DNA of 45,921 bases, taken from NCBI RefSeq assembly GCF_030764225.1, contig NZ_JASAXH010000018.1, one strand, 5' to 3'. Below the pieces are notes generated by a model. The model had not been told where the DNA came from and did no database searches. It saw only the letters and a program-made list of their open reading frames with translations. This document shows positions 1 to 7,356 of this stretch, piece after piece (positions within the stretch are counted from its first letter, which is position 1; every line of letters begins with the position of its first letter). Both the position numbers and the translations under genes were made by a program. Origin of the DNA: Phocoenobacter atlanticus (lineage in GTDB: Bacteria > Pseudomonadota > Gammaproteobacteria > Enterobacterales > Pasteurellaceae).

Positions 1-151
1 GGGTAACATATAATACTGTTTATTGTCAATACATTATTTTTCATTTATTGGGTTATTTTGAAAAATTTTTCAATGCGACACAACCTGACGTGATTAGGTT
101 ATTCGCCTTTGTTAAATTATCTTCATTGATTCACAACATAGTGATTATATT
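1..151 (+). promoter_or_regulatory. Upstream region of the WYL regulator gene
   Basis: AT-rich, no reading frame seen. A small inverted repeat, AACCT at 82-86 and AGGTT at 96-100, lies about 50 bases before the start codon and could be an operator for the adjacent regulator. No strong ribosome binding site precedes the ATG. This is inference from sequence alone. Confidence 0.3.
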
Positions 152-1048
152 ATGAATAAAACAGAAAAATTAGCACGAAGAATTAGTCGAATACTTGTTT
201 ACCTTAATCAAGGTAAGCGTCTTAATATTGATGACCTAGCGAGTGAATTTGATATAACATCTCGTACTATTCAGCGAGATTTTGAACGCTTAAGTTTCTT
301 AGAATGGGAAGAATATGGCAATGGTTATTATAAAATTAACCGTAATAAAATGGGATTTTTAAGTGATGAAGATATTGACCGTTTTTCATTATTTGCCAGT
401 ATTTCTAACCTATTTCCTAAAATTGATCGTGATTTTTTTCAAGAAAAATTAACCCAAAGTGTACAAATTAAAGGCTTTCAATATGAACAAATCAATCATC
501 TTGAAAAAGAGTTTAATTTACTGAAACAAGCCATTGATAATCATCATTTTGTGAGTTTTAAATACACAAAACGTCATCCAAGCGGTCAGATCGAGAACAA
601 ATTTTACCAAATTGCCCCTTATAGCTTAATCAATAAAAATGGCGTGTGGTATTTAATTGGTACCGATCACGACAAACAAAAAACATTCTGTTTTACTCAA
701 ATCACCGCGTTACAACGGCTAAATAATACATTCACACCAAATAATCAATTATTAAATGAAATTAAAAAGAATGACAGTATTTCATTTGGTAATCAATTAT
801 CCGAAGTGGTCGTGCAAGTATCCGCCTTTGCCGCCCCTTATTTTACAAGACGCAAATTATTACCCAATCAAGAATTAGTGCGTAAATTGGAAAACGGCGA
901 ATTATTACTAGCGTGCAAAAATGTGCATTCCCTAGATATTGTACCCATTGTGCAATATTGGATTCCTCACTTAACCATCATTAGCCCAGCTGAACTACAA
1001 ACTGAAATGGTTAAGAAATTACAGCAATATATTGCAGAAAGTATTTAG
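152..1048 (+). CDS. WYL-domain transcriptional regulator (YfjR-like)
   Basis: A 298-residue DNA-binding regulator. An N-terminal winged helix-turn-helix (about residues 5-65; recognition region near 30-47, ITSRTIQRDFERL) is followed by a WYL domain (about 125-195) with the signature W166-Y167-L168, and a C-terminal WCX-like extension. WYL proteins usually sense a nucleotide or nucleic-acid ligand. Many act as repressors of phage-defence operons (BrxR/CapW type), and E. coli YfjR is a relative found beside a YfjP GTPase. The gene sits 135 bases upstream of two YfjP-like GTPases on the same strand, so I infer that it controls them. The family call is firm; the target is inference. Confidence 0.85.
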   Translation: MNKTEKLARRISRILVYLNQGKRLNIDDLASEFDITSRTIQRDFERLSFLEWEEYGNGYYKINRNKMGFLSDEDIDRFSLFASISNLFPKIDRDFFQEKLTQSVQIKGFQYEQINHLEKEFNLLKQAIDNHHFVSFKYTKRHPSGQIENKFYQIAPYSLINKNGVWYLIGTDHDKQKTFCFTQITALQRLNNTFTPNNQLLNEIKKNDSISFGNQLSEVVVQVSAFAAPYFTRRKLLPNQELVRKLENGELLLACKNVHSLDIVPIVQYWIPHLTIISPAELQTEMVKKLQQYIAESI

Positions 1049-1100
1049 GAGAATTTGATAACAATTAAATTACAAATTAAAAATCAAAAATATTTAACAA

Positions 1101-1115
1101 GATTGAATTTCAATC
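1101..1115 (+). promoter_or_regulatory. Candidate operator palindrome upstream of the GTPase operon
   Basis: GATTGAATTTCAATC is a palindrome with 7-base arms around a single T, located between the WYL regulator and the first GTPase gene, about 70 bases before that gene's ATG. Its position and symmetry fit a dimeric repressor site. No binding data; inference only. Confidence 0.35.
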
Positions 1116-1183
1116 AAAAGACAACAATCAAACTGATTACAAAAAAGAACTAATTTTATTAACTTATCAAAGGAGCAATAACT

Positions 1184-2092
1184 ATGTCCCAATTAAACAA
1201 AAGTCAAATTAATGAAACGCTGGATAAATTATTAGAAAGCTTACCTAGTGAATTTCAAGAAGCAATAAAATCAAAACTAGAAGAAACCATTTATTATACT
1301 CCCACTATTGGAATAATGGGGAAATCGGGTGCAGGAAAGTCATCACTAATTAACTCCATTGTAGGACAAAAAATTTGTGAAACTAGTGGAGCTGCAGGTT
1401 GTACAAGAGAAGATAAAGAAATCATTGTTCCTGTTGGAAATCGAGAATTAAAATTTGTTGATTTTCCTGGTGTTGCAGAGAATAACCATAGAAACAGTGA
1501 ATATACTCAAATGTATGCTGATCGTTTAAAAGATTTAGATATCATTTTATGGGTAATTAAAGTGGATGATCGTGCAAATGTAAATGATGAACAATTTTAT
1601 AATTGGCTAACGAAATATTATAAAAAAGAGCAAATTTTATTTGTATTAAGTCAAGTTGATAAAGCGGAACCATCGAGGGGATGGAATTATGATGCTTATC
1701 AACCAAGTGAGCAACAATTAAAAATTATTGATGAGAATAAACGCCGAATTGAAATCGATTTTGATGTTTCCCCTAATTTAGTTATTCCTGTTGCTTGTGA
1801 TTATTATGAAAACAAGTTTGATCGTTACAATATAGAAACCCTAATTTCTCGTATTATTAAACAAGTGCCAAAAGAAGCTAAAAGTAGTTTATTATCAAGT
1901 ATTGATAAAAAGAATGTTTCAACAGAAGCTAAAAAAGATGCGAAAAGTGGCTTCCGCTCTGTTGTTGAAGATATTATTGATGTTGTCATTGACTATATCC
2001 CTGTGCCAACACCTGTAAAAACAGTGGCAAGAGCAGCCAAAGAATGGGTTGCTGAAAAAGCAGAAGCAGTTTGGGATTGGTTCTTCGGCTAG
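1184..2092 (+). CDS. YfjP/YeeP-family GTPase 1
   Basis: A 302-residue Era-like P-loop GTPase. Visible motifs: G1 GKSGAGKSS (46-54), G2 Thr74 in CTRE, G3 DFPG (93-96). The G4 position reads SQVDK (156-160) in place of NKxD. The C-terminal 50 residues (about 255-302) are hydrophobic and amphipathic (runs of I/V/P, then a Trp-rich tail) and could contact a membrane or a partner. The start is supported by AAGGAG eight bases upstream. Relatives in E. coli (YfjP, YkfA, YeeP) sit in cryptic prophages and genomic islands; their function is not established. A paralogue follows after 10 bases, so the two are almost certainly co-transcribed and may pair. Confidence 0.85.
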   Translation: MSQLNKSQINETLDKLLESLPSEFQEAIKSKLEETIYYTPTIGIMGKSGAGKSSLINSIVGQKICETSGAAGCTREDKEIIVPVGNRELKFVDFPGVAENNHRNSEYTQMYADRLKDLDIILWVIKVDDRANVNDEQFYNWLTKYYKKEQILFVLSQVDKAEPSRGWNYDAYQPSEQQLKIIDENKRRIEIDFDVSPNLVIPVACDYYENKFDRYNIETLISRIIKQVPKEAKSSLLSSIDKKNVSTEAKKDAKSGFRSVVEDIIDVVIDYIPVPTPVKTVARAAKEWVAEKAEAVWDWFFG

Positions 2093-2102
2093 GACAAATA
2101 TT

Positions 2103-2894
2103 ATGCAAAATTCGATTAAATCAACAGACTTAAAGTCTTACTTAGCAAATGTAACAAAGTATTACTCAAAGCCTTATTTTAATATTGGTATAATGGGAAA
2201 GTCAGGTGCAGGTAAATCATCTCTTATTAATGCGTTAATCAGTAAACCTGTTTGCAAAACAGGTTCTGTTGGAGGCTGTACTAGAGAAATACAAACTATC
2301 AATTCACAACTTTACTCTACAAGAATTAATTTAATTGATTTTCCTGGAATTGCTGAAAATGAAAAATGGGATCAAAAATATAAAAATTTATACAAAGAAC
2401 ATCTTGATGATTTAGATTTAATTATTTGGTTAATTAAGATAGATGATCGTGCATTATTTGAAGATGAAAATTTTTATAATGATTGTTTACAAGTACACAG
2501 CAATAAACTGCTTCTTGTTTTAAGTCAAACAGATAAAACTGAGCCTAAGAGAGAATGGAACAACTATTCTTTTGAACCATCAACTAGTCAACAAGAAAAT
2601 ATCAATCGTAATTTGTATAGAATATTCAGCGAGTTTTATGAAGATAAAATAATTCCGATTGCTCATTATTACGATGGTTCTTCTTATCAACGATACAATT
2701 TTGATAAGATTTTTGATCAGATTTTATTTAAAATAGTACAAGATTCAAATGTAACTAATAATATCTCTGTTTCTGAAAATTGGGCTATGATGAAATATGA
2801 GATTAATACAAATACTGAGATGCAGAAAATGATTTTTGCTTTTTTGGAAGAGGATACAAATAAGATACTGGAGGAACTTAATTCCTTTTTATAA
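2103..2894 (+). CDS. YfjP/YeeP-family GTPase 2
   Basis: A 263-residue paralogue of the preceding GTPase. Shared motifs are GKSGAGKSS (32-40), CTRE with Thr60, DFPG (79-82) and SQTDK (141-145, again with Ser-Gln in place of Asn-Lys in G4). The two also share a DDRA motif after strand 4 and a conserved RYN segment near the end of the G domain. It lacks the hydrophobic C-terminal tail of its neighbour, so the pair is asymmetric. I chose ATG 2103, which has AGGA at 2091-2094, overlapping the stop of GTPase 1. A longer in-frame TTG start at 2049 would overlap the upstream gene by 44 bases and adds residues with no similarity to the paralogue. The target is unknown. Confidence 0.85.
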   Translation: MQNSIKSTDLKSYLANVTKYYSKPYFNIGIMGKSGAGKSSLINALISKPVCKTGSVGGCTREIQTINSQLYSTRINLIDFPGIAENEKWDQKYKNLYKEHLDDLDLIIWLIKIDDRALFEDENFYNDCLQVHSNKLLLVLSQTDKTEPKREWNNYSFEPSTSQQENINRNLYRIFSEFYEDKIIPIAHYYDGSSYQRYNFDKIFDQILFKIVQDSNVTNNISVSENWAMMKYEINTNTEMQKMIFAFLEEDTNKILEELNSFL

Positions 2895-2966
2895 TCATTA
2901 TCATATAAATCCCAAAAATTAGCTTAAACTTTGGAGAATTTTTCTATATCGTATTAAGGAGTAGTA

Positions 2967-3620
2967 ATGAATATAATGAATCTAGAACAACAATTTAAAC
3001 AAAATCGTGAACAACAGCATTATTCTGATCATTTTTGTTTACGTATTCATCGTGCATTAAGTTGGCTAAAAAAAGCTGAAAACAGTGAAGATTTAGATAC
3101 TAAATTTATTACTCTTTGGATTGCATTTAATTCTGCTTATGCAAGAGAAATTAAAGATTTTGGTATCAAAGATCGTATCAGTTTTAATGAGTTTTTATTA
3201 CGTATTTGTAGCTGTGATAATGACAACGTAATTTATAATTTGGTATGGAAAGAATTTACACAATCTATCCGTTTATGGTTAGACAATAAATTTGTGTTTC
3301 AGCCATTTTGGGATTTTCATAATGGAAAAATGACAGAAAATGAATATATCAAGGAAGAAACCAAAGAGCGTGAAAGATTTTTTTCAGCATTAGAAAATCA
3401 GAAAACATCTGTTATTTTAGATGTAATGTTTAGCCGTTTATATACACTACGTAACCAAATTATACACGGAGGGGCAACATTTAATAGTTCGGTTAATCGT
3501 GAGCAATTAAAAGAGGGCTGTACAATTTTGTCGTTACTTATTCCAGCTATGTTAGATATTATGATGAAAAATCATAATGAAATTGATTGGGGTAAACCGT
3601 TTTATCCTGTGGTTAAGTAG
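2967..3620 (+). CDS. HEPN-domain protein (putative RNase)
   Basis: A 217-residue, mostly helical protein. The motif RNQIIH (Arg162-Asn163-x3-His167), followed by GG, matches the RNxxxH active-site motif of HEPN nucleases, which cut RNA in many toxin-antitoxin and phage-defence systems. The rest of the protein (YSDHFCLRIHRALSWLKKA near 19-37; WIAFNSAYA near 51-59) resembles the Apea-like HEPN group. The start has AAGGAG at 2956-2961. It lies 72 bases after the second GTPase and 19 bases before a zinc-ribbon gene on the same strand. The fold and motif are visible; RNase activity is inferred and untested. It could instead be a non-catalytic HEPN scaffold. Confidence 0.75.
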   Translation: MNIMNLEQQFKQNREQQHYSDHFCLRIHRALSWLKKAENSEDLDTKFITLWIAFNSAYAREIKDFGIKDRISFNEFLLRICSCDNDNVIYNLVWKEFTQSIRLWLDNKFVFQPFWDFHNGKMTENEYIKEETKERERFFSALENQKTSVILDVMFSRLYTLRNQIIHGGATFNSSVNREQLKEGCTILSLLIPAMLDIMMKNHNEIDWGKPFYPVVK

Positions 3621-3639
3621 TATTAAATAGGGAATAAAA

Positions 3640-3849
3640 ATGTCATTACTAACAGGACAACCACATCTGCAATATTGTAATAAATGTGGTTGGAAAAATA
3701 AGAATATTATCGTATCTGATTGTTTGTTTATACGAGATTGTCCGAAGTGTAATTCTCATTTATCTTTGAAACCACTTTCTAGTTTATCTTGGATTGAGAA
3801 AACTTATTTGAAAGTATTAAAAACATATAAAGGTAACGAGTTTTTATAA
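3640..3849 (+). CDS. Small zinc-ribbon protein
   Basis: A 69-residue protein with Cys13-x2-Cys16 and Cys34-x2-Cys37 (plus Cys28), a classic zinc-ribbon arrangement, and a short basic helix after it (about 50-65). It starts 19 bases after the HEPN gene with a GGGA ribosome binding site, so it is probably co-translated. Small zinc ribbons of this kind often bind nucleic acid or act as partners of a larger enzyme. Here it may be an accessory or antidote to the HEPN protein, which is inference. No closer family recognised. Confidence 0.6.
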   Translation: MSLLTGQPHLQYCNKCGWKNKNIIVSDCLFIRDCPKCNSHLSLKPLSSLSWIEKTYLKVLKTYKGNEFL

Positions 3850-3860
3850 AAATACCAATC

Positions 3861-3908
3861 AAAAACGGTATGACTTTATTTTGCAAAAAATAAAAAGATC
3901 ATACCGCT
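3861..3908. terminator. Bidirectional terminator made of an uptake-signal-like hairpin
   Basis: CGGTATGA (3866-3873) pairs with TCATACCG (3899-3906). The loop can extend the stem through complementary T-rich and A-rich stretches around GCAA. It sits between convergent genes (zinc-ribbon gene and efflux gene) and serves both strands. The right arm contains the uptake core AAGCGGT read on the minus strand. Confidence 0.75.
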
Positions 3909-3918
3909 TAAAAATCAA

Positions 3919-5316
3919 CTACTTACTATACTTTCCTGCCATTGCCTGATAAACAAGGTTTTCATATTGTAGGGTATTATATTTGGCTTGAATAATTGCC
4001 AGTTTTGAACCATTTTCAGTATTGATTGCATTTAACCAATCTCGTAGTTCAGAGACACCCTCTTTATAGCGGTTTTGATAGTAGCGACTAATTCTCTTGT
4101 TGTAGAAATAGGTCTTTTTCAGATTGCTCAAACTTTTTTTCGATTGCTTATAAGTATAGTAATAGGTACTAATTTCATTTAGTGCTTTAGTACCAATTTG
4201 TTCATAATTTAGCTTCGCTAATTTATAATTTTGTTCTGAAATTTTGATGTTTAACTTCACTCTATTCCAATCTAAGAAAGGTAAATTAAAAGATAACGTA
4301 CCACCTAGTAGCTGGTTATTTGCAATATCGCCCACCAATGGAGCTGAACCAGATAAACTCGCCCCTAAACTGAGGGTTGGATACCAACTGTTTTCCGTTG
4401 CTTGTAGGCTTTTAAAACCGCTTTGTAAACGGAATAAAGCAGATTTTAGATCAGGACGGTTTGCAATAGTTGAAACAGGTACATCGGTGTTCACTTCTTG
4501 TAATTTCACTTTTAATAAATTTGGATATGTAACAGGAATGCTGTCATTTGGTTTTAAATTCAATAAATTACGCAGTGTTTGTTCAGCAGTTTTTTGTGCT
4601 GTTTGTAAATTAATTAAACTGTTTCTCGCTTGTAAGACCGCTTGCATTGATTGATCAACATTAAGTTGTGTGATCATTCCTGATTTGTATTTATTATTCA
4701 TTACTCGACTGATTTTAGTATAATTATTAATACTTTGCTGAGTAATATGAATGGCTTCATTAAAATACGCTAAGTTGTAGTATGTGTTAATCACAGCATT
4801 AATTAAAGCCAAACGTGTTGCTTCTAAATCTTCCGCTGTTGCATTTTTTTCCCACTCCGCCGCACTGGCACTGTTTGATAAACGTTGCCATAGGTCGAGG
4901 GTATAACTTAAATTGAGATTTGCACTATGTGTCACCACAGAAGTACCTGTTGAGCGTGGATTTTTCGCAGAATGCCCTGCTCCTTTTACGGCTGAAGACT
5001 GCCCTGTTGCACTAAAAGTAGGGACTAAATTTGCTCCCAATAGGTTTGCGTTATAAAGGGCTTTATTAACTAAAATTGCACTTTTTGCCAAATTTTTATT
5101 ATTAGCTAAAGCTGTTTCAATTAATTGATTTAATTGCGAATCTTGATATCCAAGCCACCATTGAGTATCAATTTTATACTGCTTTACGATCTCTTTATAA
5201 CTGTTATAATTTTTTTGAACTTGTTCAAGACTACCATCTTGGCTCATTTTATTCGCACAACCTGTGATTGCAACGGCAACAAATAAGCTCAATGTGATTT
5301 TGGATATTTTCATCAT
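3919..5316 (-). CDS. Outer-membrane efflux lipoprotein (TolC/NodT family)
   Basis: A 465-residue outer-membrane channel subunit of a tripartite efflux pump. It has a lipoprotein signal peptide with lipobox ITGC (Cys20), then two tandem outer-membrane-efflux repeats (about 60-260 and 275-460) predicted to form the beta-barrel and periplasmic helical tunnel. In Pasteurellaceae such proteins (for example TdeA) serve both drug efflux and RTX-toxin secretion. No membrane-fusion or inner-membrane pump gene lies beside it here, so it must work with partners encoded elsewhere. Two adjacent ATGs are possible starts; AAAGGA precedes both. A TetR-type palindrome lies about 77 bases upstream and may control it. 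Confidence 0.85.
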   Translation of the reverse strand: MMKISKITLSLFVAVAITGCANKMSQDGSLEQVQKNYNSYKEIVKQYKIDTQWWLGYQDSQLNQLIETALANNKNLAKSAILVNKALYNANLLGANLVPTFSATGQSSAVKGAGHSAKNPRSTGTSVVTHSANLNLSYTLDLWQRLSNSASAAEWEKNATAEDLEATRLALINAVINTYYNLAYFNEAIHITQQSINNYTKISRVMNNKYKSGMITQLNVDQSMQAVLQARNSLINLQTAQKTAEQTLRNLLNLKPNDSIPVTYPNLLKVKLQEVNTDVPVSTIANRPDLKSALFRLQSGFKSLQATENSWYPTLSLGASLSGSAPLVGDIANNQLLGGTLSFNLPFLDWNRVKLNIKISEQNYKLAKLNYEQIGTKALNEISTYYYTYKQSKKSLSNLKKTYFYNKRISRYYQNRYKEGVSELRDWLNAINTENGSKLAIIQAKYNTLQYENLVYQAMAGKYSK

Positions 5317-5392
5317 CTGTCCTTTAAATAGCGTATTTAAAAATAATTAAAGCATATTCTAAACAAATATGACTTAAAGGGCTAGTGAAAAA

Positions 5393-5406
5393 TGAACGAA
5401 CGTTCA
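5393..5406. promoter_or_regulatory. TetR-family-type operator
   Basis: TGAACGAACGTTCA: 6-base arms TGAACG and CGTTCA around AA. This is the form typical of TetR/AcrR-type repressors that control efflux genes. It lies upstream of the outer-membrane efflux gene. No TetR gene is in the window, so the regulator would act in trans. Confidence 0.45.
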
Positions 5407-5502
5407 CAGTAGTGTTGAACAGTGTAAATTTGTGCTTTAATCTACTCGCTATGCTTTGTCAACTTATCGCATAACTCATTGATATATAAATATATTATAG
5501 AG

Positions 5503-5655
5503 GTAGGGTATGCCCTGCATCCACGTAAAAAATTAAATTTGTAAATTTTCAATTTGATCTACCCGCTATATTTATGTCTAATAATGTGTTGTGAGAATTT
5601 GATATCGAGCAACGGGCGGATATACACAAACTACGTTTATTAATCCGCACCCTAC
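5503..5655. repeat. MITE-like element with GTAGGGT/ACCCTAC ends
   Basis: GTAGGGT (5503-5509) and ACCCTAC (5649-5655) form terminal inverted repeats around about 140 AT-rich, non-coding bases. The left end reads AGGGTATGCCCTGCAT, related to the palindromic repeats at 36253 and 38459. No coding capacity. Probably a small non-autonomous repeat; inference. Confidence 0.4.
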
Positions 5656-5695
5656 AATCCATTTTTATAGCTTATTGAATAATATTCTAAAACCC

Positions 5696-6622
5696 TTAAG
5701 AAACCGCTTTAAATTGAATTAGACCACTTTCTACATACTGCTCAACATCATCTTCATTAAAAATAGGTGTAACAACATCTTCTTTATCAAACGCCATATC
5801 CCCTTCAATGCCCTCTAATTTTACGCCGTGTTTAATCCCTTTAAAATCAAACAATGAAGTATCACACAAATGCGAGGGTGTAATATTTTGCAAGGCACTA
5901 AACATTGTTTCAATTCGACCTGGATATTGACGATCCCAAGTTTGTAGCATTTCTTTTATAACTTGACGTTGTAAATTAGGTTGTGAACCACATAAGTTAC
6001 ACGGAATAATAGGAAACTGTTTTGCATCAGAATACTTAATAATGTCTTTTTCTTTGCAATAAGCCAATGGACGAATAACAATTTGCTTACCATCATCACT
6101 CATTAATTTAGGTGGCATAGACTTCATTTTTCCGCCATAAAACATATTTAGAAACAAAGTTTCTAACATATCATCACGATGATGTCCTAATGCGATTTTT
6201 GTTGCCCCTAACTCTGTTGCTGTGCGATATAAAATGCCTCGACGTAAACGAGAACAAAGGGAACACGTGGTTTTACCCTCTGGAATTTTTTCTTTCACAA
6301 TACCGTAAGTATCTTCTTGTACAATTTTATATTCTACTCCGATACCCTCTAAATACTCAGGTAAAATATGTTCAGGAAAGTCAGGCTGTTTTTGATCTAA
6401 ATTCACTGCGATAATATCAAAATGGATCGGTGCATTAATGCGAAGATTTAATAAAATATCTAGCAAGGTATAGCTATCTTTCCCACCGGATAGACATACC
6501 ATTACTCTATCGCCCTCTTCAATCATATTAAAATCGGCGATTGCATTTCCCACATTACGGCGAAGGCGTTTTTGTAATTTATTAAAATTATAGGTTTGTT
6601 TTTTGTTTAATTCGTTATTCAT
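5696..6622 (-). CDS. ttcA: tRNA 2-thiocytidine biosynthesis protein TtcA
   Basis: A 308-residue enzyme that thiolates cytidine 32 of certain tRNAs, using ATP and a [4Fe-4S] cluster. The PP-loop SGGKDS (45-50) activates the base. CSLC (Cys120/Cys123) and Cys211 match the cluster ligands of E. coli TtcA. The GHHRDD motif (147-152) and the C-terminal SHLCDT block are also present. I chose the ATG at 6622 because it aligns with the E. coli start; upstream in-frame codons run through a pair of palindromes and look non-coding. The ribosome binding site is weak. Ppa lies upstream on the same strand, but the tandem palindromes with TATAAT boxes suggest that ttcA has its own promoter. Confidence 0.95.
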   Translation of the reverse strand: MNNELNKKQTYNFNKLQKRLRRNVGNAIADFNMIEEGDRVMVCLSGGKDSYTLLDILLNLRINAPIHFDIIAVNLDQKQPDFPEHILPEYLEGIGVEYKIVQEDTYGIVKEKIPEGKTTCSLCSRLRRGILYRTATELGATKIALGHHRDDMLETLFLNMFYGGKMKSMPPKLMSDDGKQIVIRPLAYCKEKDIIKYSDAKQFPIIPCNLCGSQPNLQRQVIKEMLQTWDRQYPGRIETMFSALQNITPSHLCDTSLFDFKGIKHGVKLEGIEGDMAFDKEDVVTPIFNEDDVEQYVESGLIQFKAVS

Positions 6623-6647
6623 TGTTTTTCTATTTAAAAATAAAACT

Positions 6648-6699
6648 TCTCGGATTATAGTCCGAGAAAATCCAAGATATCTCGTATTATAATCCGAGA
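6648..6699 (-). promoter_or_regulatory. Tandem palindromes overlapping TATAAT boxes upstream of ttcA
   Basis: Two similar 20-22-base units stand in direct orientation. On the minus strand they read TCTCGGACTATAATCCGAGA (6648-6667, nearly perfect palindrome) and TCTCGGATTATAATACGAGA (6680-6699). Each contains a TATAAT hexamer at its centre. They could be a repressor site placed on the -10 region, or two leader hairpins. The binding protein is not recognised. Confidence 0.45.
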
Positions 6700-6730
6700 A
6701 AATAAATTTTGTAAAAAAAGAGTACAAACT

Positions 6731-6740
6731 GACCGCTTGT
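6731..6740 (-). other. DNA uptake signal (Apl type)
   Basis: On the minus strand this reads ACAAGCGGTC, the full core of the A. pleuropneumoniae-type uptake signal. It lies between ppa and ttcA. Other copies in the window: 11674-11709 (in glnD), 14938-14995 (a pair in comEC), 22540-22571, 36296-36330, 39899-39930 (in rep) and 44355-44384 (in glnE). Confidence 0.75.
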
Positions 6741-6774
6741 ACTCCTTATATTACTAACATAAAAAACTATTTTT

Positions 6775-7305
6775 TTATTTATCTTTCCAACGCTGAATGG
6801 CTTCTTTAATCACTTTTTTCGCTTCTTCTGCACCACCCCAAGTTGTTACTTTGGTTGTCCCTGCTTTTTTAAGGTCTTTATAGTGATTAAAATGGAATTC
6901 AATTTGTGAAATGAGCTGTTTTGGTAAATCTGATAATGTTTTGTACGCATTACCGTTGTTACGATCATCTGCGGGTACACAAACGATTTTATCATCCACT
7001 TCATCATCATCCACAAATTTCATTACACCAATAACACGTGCTTCTAAGAAAACCCCTGTTGCTAATGGTTGTTCAGTAACTAATAACACATCTAATTCAT
7101 CACCATCTTCATCTAAGGTTTGTGGAATAAAACCGTAGTTAGTTGGTTTTGCAAAAATGATTGGTTCAACACGATCTAACTGAAAGCAAGCAAGCTCTCT
7201 GTTCCACTCAATTTTATGATTACTACCCGCTGGAATTTCATTTACTACGTTAATAATACCGCTGTTTACATCGCCAGCATCTAAAATTTTATTAAAATCT
7301 GCCAT
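6775..7305 (-). CDS. ppa: Inorganic pyrophosphatase
   Basis: A 176-residue family I soluble pyrophosphatase that hydrolyses PPi to two phosphates and so drives biosynthetic reactions in the cytoplasm. The signature DGDELDV (67-73) supplies metal-binding Asp67 and Asp72. Surrounding blocks (EIPAGSNHKIEW near 23-34; PADDRNNGNAY near 111-121) match the Haemophilus enzyme almost residue for residue. I chose ATG 7305 (MADFNKIL) with TAAGGA eight bases upstream. A longer reading from 7344 adds 13 residues not found in the family. It follows the DUF2310 gene by 51 bases and may share its transcript. Confidence 0.96.
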   Translation of the reverse strand: MADFNKILDAGDVNSGIINVVNEIPAGSNHKIEWNRELACFQLDRVEPIIFAKPTNYGFIPQTLDEDGDELDVLLVTEQPLATGVFLEARVIGVMKFVDDDEVDDKIVCVPADDRNNGNAYKTLSDLPKQLISQIEFHFNHYKDLKKAGTTKVTTWGGAEEAKKVIKEAIQRWKDK

Positions 7306-7356
7306 AAAAATTATCCTTAAAAAATGATTAGAAAAGTTGTTCAATTATAACAGCTA

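Larger units (their letters stand above)
5317..5695. other. Intergenic region: efflux promoter, TetR-like operator, repeat element
   Basis: No gene seen. The right part carries a MITE-like repeat (5503-5655) and the left part the promoter region of the efflux gene. The motif ATCTAC(T/C)CGCTAT occurs twice in direct orientation, at 5440-5452 and 5557-5569, within longer degenerate repeats. Confidence 0.6.

Noticed and set aside
2049..2102. TTG-initiated N-terminal extension of the second GTPase
   Set aside because: It overlaps the first GTPase gene in another frame, has no similarity to the paralogue, and ATG 2103 has a good ribosome binding site.
4244..4654. 136-codon open frame on the + strand inside the efflux gene
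   Set aside because: It lies antisense to a clear TolC-family gene, has no ribosome binding site and no recognisable domain.
3919..5316. Efflux channel as part of the GTPase/HEPN operon
   Set aside because: It is on the opposite strand and separated by a bidirectional terminator.
6623..6727. Extended N-terminus of TtcA
   Set aside because: The extra codons run through tandem palindromes with promoter-like boxes and are absent from the family.
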